From: Paroedura picta
Lineage: Eukaryota > Chordata > Lepidosauria > Squamata > Gekkonidae
Assembly: GCF_049243985.1 (NCBI RefSeq)
Contig: NC_135381.1
Coordinates: 17,595,345 to 17,659,344, forward strand
DNA: 64,000 bases
Direction of reading: 5' to 3'
Shown here: piece by piece, positions 1 through 17,300 of the stretch
Numbering within the stretch: the stretch's first letter is position 1
Layout of the letters: the number at the start of each line of letters is the position of its first letter
Made by a program: the position numbers and the translations under genes
Notes under the pieces: model-generated
The model's input: the letters and a program-made list of their open reading frames with translations, nothing else
Database searches by the model: none
What the model was told of the DNA's origin: nothing

Positions 1-1335
1 TATGGTGGTGCTGTTGTTGTGGCACAGATGGGGTAAAGACTGCCTGACATCTATGAAATGCCAGAAGTTCTCCACTGCAAAGAAGCATCACCATCGACAT
101 TCTGTGGAGTCAAGGCCACCATTCTCGTTGAAATTTAATGACTCTGATGCCGATCGATGTCAAGATGACCAAGACAACAGACGGGACTGTGGACTTGGAC
201 TCATATAATGACTGAATGTATAAAGACAATGACAATAATGTTTTACTCTCCCCATCTGATATTGTGAAGGAGTCCACAGGTGGTTCACCAACTGATGAGA
301 ACAAACCTTATTCTCATCAATGGTTTAGGGTGGCAAATGCTCTCAAGCTTCAATATAGGGTTAATACAGAAAAACCAGAGGACCCTCTGTTAGAATTTCT
401 GTATTTTCCAGATATTGGTCCTTTTGATAAGGGGGGTTACTGAGATTTTGGAGCATCTGCTTTTCCTTCTAAGAAAATAGACCACCTATACAGAGTGCAA
501 GATGAGGGATGTAATTTTTTGTTTAAACATCCTAAACGCACACCAGTCTTCTTAGCTATTCTCTATGGTAAGGGAAAACCAAAACAACACTATGTTCCAC
601 TAGACAGGGATGGGAGAAGGGTTGATGCCTTTGGCTGTAAGCTTTACAAGTCCATGGATTTGGGCATTAGAGTAACGAATTTAAAAACAATTATGTGTAG
701 GTATCAGGCAACATTTTGGGAGAAATTGGCAGCTATATTATTGGCCTTACCTGAGGATCAGAGGCCTTTTGCACAGGCCCTCTCCACAGAAGGGAAGGAC
801 TTGGCACACCAACAAGTGGACACTTCAATACATATTGTTGCAGTGGCAGGATCATGACCACTGCTATAATTATGAGGCAATATTCTTGGTTGAAATCCTC
901 CACCTTTCCTCAAGATATTAATTCCAGTTTGAAGGGTCTACCTTTTGAGGGAGGGGAACTCTTTAGAAAACAAACAGATGAGGTATTGGAGATGAGGAAG
1001 TACCACCTACAGGCAAAATCCCTGGATATAGGCAGTACCTCTACTATCCGTCCTCATTCCAGCCAGTGGGGTAGATGATGTTTCCGGGGTCAACCCTATA
1101 TGTCTTTCTGCTACTTTGATAACAGATTGAGGGATTTCTCTCTGGCCTGTCGTTACCATCAGCAGACTTGCAGAAGGGGTGGTGGCCATAACCACCAGAA
1201 TGTTTCTGTCAGGGACACACAGCCCTGTCAAACACAGTCCCAATGACTAGGGACATCCTTTAGTTTTGTTAGCAGGTTAGCTAACTGTTACAATGTTTGG
1301 GATTGTTACCCAGAGTACCTGGGTTCTCTTCATAA
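1..1335 (+). mobile_element. DIRS-like retroelement fossil, gag-type region
   Basis: Several neighbouring translations resemble the first open reading frame of DIRS-type tyrosine-recombinase retroelements. Recognisable parts are the GRRVDAFGCKLYKS block followed by a GIRVTNLKTIMCRYQ block, a helical LPEDQRPFAQAL stretch, a SWLKSSTFPQDI...LPFEGGELF stretch, and a basic His-rich tail. This is the same family of sequence from which the C-terminal region of mammalian LAP2alpha (TMPO) is thought to derive. The copy is clearly broken, with several interruptions, and its left end lies outside the window. No reverse transcriptase or recombinase part is visible. The right limit is approximate. The family call rests on recalled motif similarity, not on a search. 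Confidence 0.65.
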
Positions 1336-1429
1336 TAAAGTATAGTTACTTTCTGGAATTTACTGACACTCCTCACTTTAAACCCCCCCCCCAATAGGTT
1401 TGGATTCTAGTGATTCTGATACTTTAAGG

Positions 1430-1683
1430 CAGTGGTCCCCAACCTTTTTGAGGCTGGGGACTGGCAGGGCAACTGCCTGCCCGCGCATGCCGTGCATGTG
1501 CGCCCGTGCATCGCACATGCATGCCCGTGCATGCACAGCCCCGATTCCCTCTCCCCCCTCCCGCAGTAAGAAGCTTCCCGGGCTGCAAGCTTGCGGGGGG
1601 GGGGGGGGAGAGGGAGCCACGGCCAGGCGCCAAGGCCTTCGCGGCTCAGCACCGGGCCGCGGGCCGTGGGTTGGGGACCACTG
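1430..1683. mobile_element. Non-autonomous hAT element (CAGTGGTCCCCAACC ends)
   Basis: The terminal inverted repeats are CAGTGGTCCCCAACC at the left and GGTTGGGGACCACTG at the right. The flanking 8-bp sequences ctttaagg (1422-1429) and ctttaaag match at 7 of 8 positions, as expected of a hAT target-site duplication. The interior is GC-rich with alternating purine-pyrimidine GCATGC/GTGCAT runs and a G tract near 1596-1607. It has no coding capacity, and translations across it are by-products of the base composition. Family members with the same ends lie at 11562, 22032 and 48516. Confidence 0.85.
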
Positions 1684-1819
1684 CTTTAAAGGAAATTGCT
1701 GGCCTTCTGAGTAAAGGGGCAATTCTGGAGCTGGGCCTTTCACTGGCTTCAGCTGGATTTTATTCAAAGTACTTTCTTATTGATAAGAAGGGAGGTGGTA
1801 ATAGACCTTCTAGTAGGTG

Positions 1820-2577
1820 TAGAGCTTCATAGAACTGGTCAACTTCATCCTCTTCAGCTGCAGTGGTTGGGGCATAGACCTGGATTACTGTGATGTTGAA
1901 TGGTTTGCCTTGGATTCAAACTGAGATCATTATGTCAATTTTGGGGACTGTATCCCAATACTGCTTTTCCTACTATTTTATTGATTATGATTATGATGAA
2001 GGCTACTCTATTTCTTCTGAGAGATTCTTGCCCACCGTAGTATACCTGATCGTCATCTGAATTAAATTCACCCATTGCTGTCCATTTTTAGTTCATTGAT
2101 TCCTAAAATGTTGATTTCAGTCTTGTCATCTCTTGTTTGACCACGTCCAGCTTGCCTTGATTCATGGATCTGACGTTCCAGGTTCCTATGGGATAAAAGT
2201 CTTTTCACCTCCAGTTCCATCCACAACTGAGCGTCCTTTCGGCTTTGGCCCAGTCGCTTCATTCATTCTGGTGCTACTTGTACTAGCTGTCTGCTCATCC
2301 CCAGTAACATATTGGACAACTTCCGACCTGGGGGGGGCTCATCTTCCAGCGTCATATCGTTTTGCCTTTTGATACTGTCCATAGAGTTTTCATGGCAAAG
2401 ATACTGGACAGGTTTGCCATTTCCTTCTGCAGTGGATCACCTTTTGTCAGAGCTCACTGCTATGATCTGTCTGTCTTGGATGGCCCTGCACGGTATAGCT
2501 CATAGCTTCACTGAGCTACGCAAACCCCTTCGCCACAAGGCAGCGATCCTTGAAGGGGCTTGGAAAAGTAGAACCTA
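1820..2577 (-). mobile_element. BovB (RTE) LINE fragment, 5' part
   Basis: On the minus strand the reading starts in a BovB-like 5' region (a GCAGAAGGAAATGGCAAACC-type segment near 2400-2450). It continues into the beginning of the endonuclease domain, with the peptides INELKMDSNG, EFNSDDDQVYYGGQESLRRN and a VGKAVLGYSPQN-like segment, all hallmarks of RTE/BovB endonuclease. The remaining endonuclease and the reverse transcriptase are absent, and the reading is interrupted by stops and small frameshifts, so it is a dead 5' fragment. BovB is abundant in squamates, which supports the taxonomic call. Exact ends are approximate. Confidence 0.8.
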
Positions 2578-2808
2578 GCTATTGCGTTTGACTTGAGATT
2601 TATACAGTTGGACATTTGCTTCCAACGTAGGGACTATTTCAAAATGTGGTGAAAGTGGACTCATAAGTATTTAAAGTGGTGCACTTGCTCGATGTTTATT
2701 TTCCACTTGATCAGCTTTCAGGATTTGGAAAGAAGTAGCAAAGAAAATTAAATCCTTTACCGAAAGTTTGCCATTGATAGAAAACGTTGTCCTCCCTTCA
2801 CACAGGAG

Positions 2809-2944
2809 CAGGGGTAGTCAAACTGCGGCCCTCCAGATGTCCATGGACTACAATTCCTAGGAGCCCTTGCCAGCATTCGCTGGCAGGGGCTCCTGGGAAT
2901 TGTAGTCCATGGACATCTGGAGGGCCGCAGTTTGACTACCCCTG
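2809..2944. mobile_element. Palindromic hAT-type miniature element, copy 1
   Basis: A nearly perfect inverted repeat of 136 bp starts with CAGGGGTAGTCAAACTG and ends with its reverse complement. Each arm contains GTCCATGGACTACAATTCC. Copies at 12054, 18350, 20343, 31210, 49279 and (half) 52571 share this design. This copy shows no clear 8-bp target duplication, but three others do. It would fold into one long hairpin if transcribed. Apparent open reading frames across it are shadows of the repeat. Confidence 0.85.
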
Positions 2945-3299
2945 CTTTAATGGGTCTGGAAAGCGTCTCCTTCCGGCCCCACTCCGTTACTGCTGCCCAT
3001 GGGTATGGGGAGTTCCTTGTTTTGTGTTGCTACATTAAATTCTGAAAAATACATGGTTCGCATTACCAAATGTAAAACTTACTTGAAAAGAAATTATTTT
3101 TAAAAAATAAAGGACTCTGTGTGTGTGTATTCTGAAATTCGTTTTGTATGTATATGTAGCCTGTCTTGGATTTTTCCAATATGTGGCCATTTGGAGATAA
3201 GCACCTCAAGACCAACTAGTGAAGCTACCAATTTCCTTAGCCCGTGTGTTTTCCAATGGCCCTTCAGCCATTCAATACTATAGTCTTCGGGAGGGAAAC

Positions 3300-3300
<1 letters not shown>
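2945..3300. other. Non-coding spacer upstream of CCDC74
   Basis: I see no gene here. The stretch has moderate AT content, a short GTGTGTGTGT run near 3119-3129, and no recognisable repeat family. It leads into the CpG-rich promoter that begins around 3300. Confidence 0.5.
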
Positions 3301-10167
<6,867 letters not shown>

Positions 10168-10584
10168 CAACAACCAGTCCCCTCTATAAGTGGTTCAGGA
10201 GCCACCCCCAGCCACGTTTGTTCCCCAGATGAGTTTGCACTATTCTTCCAACAGGGTCTTGGCCTGATGTTCTTTCTCATTTACCTTTCTGTTAAGTACA
10301 TAAATAACTGCCTGTTTTTGTTCACCCAGCTGTAAGACCTGCTGTTTTACCTCTTTTAAAAGAGTTGCTCTTTCTACATCAGTGAAAGTAACTTCTCTTC
10401 AGTACAGAATTTTGGGGCCTTACAAGCAAAATACATATAGAACAGCTCATATTATCCTCCATCAGACAACTAGGCTGGGAACTGGTTTTAGTAAAGGCAA
10501 TTATGAGCATCTCAGGCTGTTGTAAACTAGCAGTGGTGGCTTAGCAAGAGAAAATGATGGGCTGTTCAACATGGGAATAATACA

Positions 10585-10590
10585 TTTATT
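10585..10590 (-). terminator. MED15 poly(A) signal
   Basis: On the minus strand the hexamer AATAAA lies about 770 bases beyond the MED15 stop codon. It is the best canonical signal in this interval and places the transcript end near 10560-10575. The CCDC74 stop is at 10167, so the two 3' ends nearly meet. No canonical AATAAA for CCDC74 is present between 10168 and 10560, where only an ATAAAT-type variant near 10300 is seen. Confidence 0.65.
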
Positions 10591-11355
10591 ACAGTAAAAC
10601 AAAAGCTGTGTTCAAGGTATGCAATATTGACATTTGTATTATAATCAGTGCCTACTAAGTACAATTTATAAAATGTCCTCAAATTGACGTAGCAAGCTGC
10701 TCCTGTTTTGAAGAGAATCAAGTCAGTTTTGAAAACAAAATCAGTCAGTTTGCAGAGACTTCTGTAATGGTAATGGCAGAAGCACATGGAAAAAGGAATA
10801 CTTCTAAGAATGAAATTCCACAAAGACTAGCAACAGGCAGGAGAATGCAAACCTGATGCTCTGTGAAACACGCCTAGGCAAGTCTGTTACTGCCATGCTG
10901 AATCTCAAGGTGACCTGTAACACTTTCAACCACAACTGAGCTGCATGGAAGAACACGGGAAGTTTACCTGCTTCCTCAGTCATCTGAAAGTACAGCAACA
11001 GTTGAATGATCTTGCCCCACCGTAGGCAACCTCAGGTGACGATGGCATCCAAATACATAACACCTGGCACCGGATGAAGGCTGAAGGACACTGTCCTTTT
11101 CCCTATAGTAGTAAGACTCCGTGACAGAAGTCTACACAAATTCTTCTCTAAGAAGATTAAAAAAAAAAAATCTGCTGACACGTCCATCTTGAGAACCTTG
11201 ACAAATCCATTGTATGCATCCAACCACTGGCAAGGAGCACAAGGGCTAAACCTAACGCCAGACCTTTACAAAGCCTGGCTCCTAGCAAACAAATAAGAGT
11301 TAAGGCTTCTGCTTCTGTGGTTCTTCTGGCTGTAGTCCAGCAAGGGGCCATGATG

Positions 11356-14300
11356 TTAGGCAGCAGACAGGCAGGCCTGGCGGATACTCTGTGCCCAAGT
11401 ATTGAGGAGTGCTGTGACTGAGTGCTTGTCTGGAAGCTGCAGCAATTTGGACATCATGTAGCGATACACTGACTGCAGGAAGGGGTTTGCTTCTGAGGAG
11501 AAAAAAGAAAGACAGGCCCAAGATTGAAAAAGAAGGCATTTTTGTTGCCAAGTCTCTAGAGCAGTGGTCCGCAACCTTCTTCAGGCTGTGGACCGGCAGC
11601 AGCGGGGAGGGCAATTGCGTTTGCGGCTGCATATGACGCAAACACGCATGCGCGACCCAGCCATGCATGCGCACATGCGCGGGAGTACAGCGCATGCACG
11701 TTTGCGGCCGCGCATGGCGCATGTGTGGCCCGGCGAGGCCCTGCGGAGGCAGGGAGCTGTGGCCCGGTGGTTGGGGACCACTGCTCTAGATACTAAAGGT
11801 GGTGTGGGCAAGAAAGGCCATGAAACTAGATGATGTGGAGGCAGCCAATCTGCTGCAACTCCTTAGTTCAAAAAGGAAGTGCTTGCCCAAACATGAGTGA
11901 GGTAGGATTTCAGCTCCTGACTGATCTTTCTCCACATATTTATTGCCAGAGTCTAGGAGCGCATGGCTAATGCCATCTTCTAAAACCAATGGGAAATACT
12001 AGAAGGCACAGCATGCTATCCATAGGAAAAAGCAACTCCCTTAGGATTTAGGCCAGGGGTTGTCAAACTGCGGCCCTCCAGATGTCCATGGACTACAATC
12101 CCCATGAGCCCCTGCCAGCATTCGCTGGCAGGGGCTCATGGGAATTGTAGTCCATGGACATCTGGAGGGCCGCAGTTTAACTACCCCTGAGTTAGGCAAT
12201 CTCAGTTTGAAAGGCCTAAGCCTATACTGCCAGTTTATTTATTTTCTTTTTTTTTTTTACAGCTTTGAAATCCGGAAGAGAAAATATTCTAAAGCGCTGT
12301 ACTCAGTTCTTAGCCTCAAATCTTTCCACTGCTCCAGGAGGCTCAAACTGCCTTCTGTATTTCCTAATTCTGTGCTAAGAAAATATTGGGTTGGCCCCCA
12401 ACCTATTCCACTAAGAGAACTATAAGGTTATGCTGATTAATACAGAAGCCGTAACCACCCAGCCAAGATGTCATTACTTCCCTCCTTTTTTCATACCATA
12501 CTGTTGACGGTTATCAATCCATAGGGGGCTCTGGTCAGGATAATCAGCTGGGACGCTGAGCTGTAGTGGTGGAACACTGGGAAGGTTCTTATCATCTGGA
12601 ATAAAAGGCATTTGCCATTAAGATCTTTTCAAATACCATCGGAAAGCTTGTCACATGACGTGATTTAACCTCTGCAGCCAACAGCTGACCGAACTCTTCT
12701 ATAGCCTGTTATAACCTCTCAGCTTTATCTAAAGACAAACTTCTAGCCTGTACCAAACAATCTGCTGCCACTGGGGGGCGGGGGATTGTTGACAGTGCAG
12801 ATGCTCCCACTCCTATGAACCCAGAAGAGCGCTTCCTTGTTGCTTACCTAGCTTGCATATGAGGTGGACTGTGCCGTTATTGCTGCAGTGTGAGGGATCC
12901 AGGTTTACCAAGAACTTGGGGTTCAGTCTAGCAACCTCCCCTTGCAATACATTCGGTATGGTTTGCCTTTCATCCTCTTCATACTTTCGCTTTCGAGGGG
13001 AAGTCATTGGAGCCCTGTGAAGCACAAATAGGTAGAAATATGAGTAAAAATTGGGACTGATTTGTTTATTTGCAAAGAAGATACAAGACATCTATTGACA
13101 AAGGTCTAACAAGAAAAGCAAAGCAAGTGCCACATAACCTTTGGGAACAGCTGAAATAAAACAGGATGGCAAAGTTAGCCTGGTACAATAAAGAGTGTCT
13201 TGTGGATCTTTAGGCACTAGCAGAAATCTAATGAAGTACAGGAGGTTTGTGCCACCACACAAATAAAGACCACTCACCACTGACCGAATTAAAACAATGC
13301 TTAATTAATGGATTTATATGCCACCCCTCCAGACAAGCTGGCTCAGGGAAGTTAACAATATAAAATGAAATTACAATAGTTCAATAAAAAGTTATTCCTG
13401 CTCTCTAAAAGCACAATATAAGACACCTCAGCATCTCAAACAGTTACAAACTCCATTTTTTAAATTTATTCTGGGCATATTTATTTCTAAGTTATCCTTT
13501 AAGGCTGAAAACTAAGTTAATTGGAACTGTAAAAAAATGGAGAACTAGAGATTTACTCCAGAACATGTCAAACTTTCAGGCATCCTAAACAGTGATACAC
13601 AGTCATCCTAAACAGTGAAACACAGTTAACCCTGCCCCCCAACAGGACAGAAACAGCAATCAGGATACATACGTGATAGGTGGGCCATGGATCGCTGTCA
13701 TAGCTGGCATGAAGGTCCGGTAGAGGGAATGGTTGAATACAGGGGAACGGATATTTGCCAGCACCGCATCAAGCAACGGTTGGCACAGGTACTGCTGCTT
13801 GGTGGGAGGCACTGTAGGGGGTGGGGGGGTAGGCTGAGAGAGAGACGTTGAAAACATGATTTAGGAGGACATCATCCTATAAAATGCCATTGAATGCTAC
13901 TGTGCTTTTAAAAGTGTATTTTCAATCACCCAATGAAAAGCACTGGTTCCCAGAATTCACCCATTTTGGTTCAACTAAACTCACACTACTTCCTGTAGAG
14001 ATCCACAGCACCACCATGCCTCACACCCAGGCACACACATCCCTCAACCTTGTCAAATTTGGCAGACAATAGAAACTGCATTATTTCAGAAGCACTGGCT
14101 TCCTGCCCTGTAATCCCTCTTTTCCCAGCTGCCCCAAGTTCATCTATTCTGCTTGGCCTTGTGGCTTGATAACAGGCTTCTGCTTTCCAGGTTTTATTGA
14201 TGGACAACTTCTGTTTACCCAGCCACAGGCATCCAAACACATCCACACAAACGGGCGCTCAGATAAAACTCCCAGATAAGGAATACCCATGGACATGCTG

Positions 14301-17300
14301 TCAAAAGCCTGTGAACCTGATGTCAAAGAGAAAGACCAATGCTATGTTTGGCTTCTGTATTATAACAGGAGGTAAACTGTATGGGCAAGGGAGAGAAACA
14401 ACAGCATCAGTCTGCCTCTTTATCCCAGTCTCCCACCCACAGCCACCCACACATTGCTTACCACAGCCATGTCATTCTTGAGTTTCTCCAGAGCAATTTC
14501 ACATTTTTGCAAAGTCTTCAGAGGACAGCTGAGAAGAAAGGAGGATAATGTGCCTGTGAGCATTAATGCTGTGGTTAGGTGTGCAGATTAAGAAGGGGAA
14601 GCTACCACCACCCCCAATCCACAGAAATGCGACAAAAGCAAATATGCAGTCTGGTCACACATGGGTCAACTGGCTGCCCGAGGACAGGCATGGCAGCCAC
14701 TGGCAGTTCTTGGGAGTTCTTGCCCAGCACACACTCATCCTTTTGGAGCTGTTCATGGAGGGCAGACAAGAACAGGAAGAAATTTCTTGAAGCTGTGGAC
14801 ACACAGCGAACTTGCTCAGCTCTTGTGGCTCACTTCAATACAAAAGCAGAGAACAAAGAGCTCAGAGAATCGGTTTCTTGCTTGGCAGTAATGGGATGGT
14901 ATGAAATGCTCTTGAATCAAGAATTCTTTGTATTTGCTGTTTTGGGGTTCCATTTTCACTTGTTGTGTGACAAAGTAAAGCATAATTGGCTCCGTATATG
15001 AGTTCCTGACATTTTTCTGAGCTGTGCTGTTTCTACTGACGAAACTTCAGATGATGAATGGGGCACCTCCACATTTTTCTTATTACAATAAATTTGGAAG
15101 GTAGGAATCTAGCTTTTGTACAGGGCAGAAAGGAAGTAAAGCTTACCGTTTGGAAGGATCAGTCAGAATATCCAGAAGGCTTTTCATCTTACTCAGGTCC
15201 TTCTTCCTGTCTAACTTAAAGCAAGATACACTTCAGATACGTAGCTATACTAAACTGTCCTGTGAGTAAGAGTGATGCACAGCTTGACGGACAGCAATAT
15301 AGGCACTTTGGCTTTGATTTTGTCCTGTGCAAGTCAGGTGCTAAAACTACAGGTTTTAAAGTTCTTCCTCTGACCTGCTAGTTTGCACCCACTGTAAGGC
15401 AGCCCTGTCACCACCATCCTCTTTTGGGAAAGCAAGATGATGCAGAAGTGGGCCTTTTGTGCACAGGATCCAACCTAGCCCAGCAAATCCTTCAAATTGT
15501 AGTTTAGCCACAGAATAACCCAGGCATTATAAGTCACTCTACATATTAAGGGGTTACTGTTTCTAAGGATGCTGGCAACTGACAGAAATTAGCATACTAG
15601 ACTTGGCAGTGCAAAGCCCAGGACAGTGGACTTGGTACTTCCTTGTCCCGTAGCCACAATGGTGTCCAGTTTCAAGGCAGGCTACTGGCAACTCCAGGTA
15701 TAGCTGAACATGTTATCAGTTTCCATACACATCCCAGCAGCCAAAGACATCCCATACACATTACAGGACCTTTAGCCAGTCTGCCATAAACTATACCCTC
15801 TTGTTGATCAATCTACATTCAAAGGATCCAACTCGGTATGGGTATACCAGACACTCAATTTCTGTCTCATCCCCTTTCCCAGGTCCAGAAAGGATAGACA
15901 ACTGGAAGGGCCACATGTACCTTCATTCTTATCTATTTTGTTGATCATTCTCCGGAGAGGCTCAATATACTTGGACAGTTGCTTGAGTTTCTCTAGATAT
16001 TGCTGTTCCTCTGACTGGCTGGAGCTGGCTGGGCTCATGACCGAGTTAGGGTTGCCTTCAAAGCAGAAAGAGATCACAGGTAGAGTCCAAGGTTGTCAGA
16101 AGGTTAACAGTTCTGGCCCTAACATACATTCAGACTTTTTCTCCCATCTTTCCTGCTGCCACCCCTGAAATTTCACTCTTGCAATCTTGCAAGTGTGTCT
16201 GGCCAAGCTGGGGTGGAGAAAGGTGCTGAAGGAGCCTAAAGATTTCTTCTGTACCTAGTTGTTTCAGTATCAGAGGAGTTTCCCTGTTTGGTAGTTTTAT
16301 CCTGGAACATATGTTCGCACATGACAAAAGAGATCAGAGAAGAAAGTATCACCATCTACCTAACAGGTACAAGTTCACCCGTTCCATCAATCCTGACTTT
16401 AAAAAGGCTCTTTTCATTCAACCATGTTCATGAAAAAAAATTCATTATGGGCAAAGACTTGGTTAAGACAACAGAAGGGCTGCTAATGGCAATTCCATAC
16501 AAATCACCTGGTGTATTGAGTGGAGAAGGGACACTGAAGTTCTGCGGGGTTCGTGCAGCTGCTGGACTCTGGGAAGGCTGTGGAGATGGACTAGGGAGGA
16601 AGCTGCTAGGAGATGGGGCTGGACCAGAGCTGAAAGAAGAAGACGACATTGTGCACTGAAGCAGAGGCAGCCATTTACCCTGGAAGATAAAATCTGACCC
16701 CTTGCAGCCAGCATCTTCTTGTTCCCACTGCAAAGCTCACCTGACATTGGAGTTGGGCTGGGAAGTCGGTTGCCCTGGCTGGGGAGAGGGCTGTGGCTGC
16801 GGTGGTGGAAGCATTGGCTGGGATGCCTGGGCTTGCTGGACTGGTGAAGCAGAGGACATCATGGTGATGCTGCTTTGGCTGACCTGGAACAAAAGGACTC
16901 ATAACTGTCGGCAAAAGCGCCTTCCCCAACCAGGCTACAGTTAGGATAACAACAACAGGCCTTCAACCAATTGCTTGGTGTTGGCTGCAGAGGCTGCCTC
17001 ACCAGCAGGTGGATATACTGGCAGATCCCTCAAATATACCAGCATGTACCAGTGCAAGTATCTGTAAGACAACTATACAGTCAGAATGTTAAAGCAAGGG
17101 TGAGACTCATTCCAGCCTCCAGATCTCTTTACCGGATTCCTCTACAGGGCATACTCACAGCACATGCTGAACCAAAAGGCCAAGATTATCTTTTGGGAAG
17201 GAGAGCATATCTTTTCATATTTAAAGGTCTCAGGTTTGATCCCCAGCACTTCTAGTTATGCTCAGCACCCAGTACACAGAAATAGCTTCAAGGATGTTCA

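Noticed and set aside
2787-3038. Recurrent peptide AGVVKLRPSRCPWTT seen in several places
   Set aside because: It is the translation of one arm of the palindromic miniature element, not a protein family.
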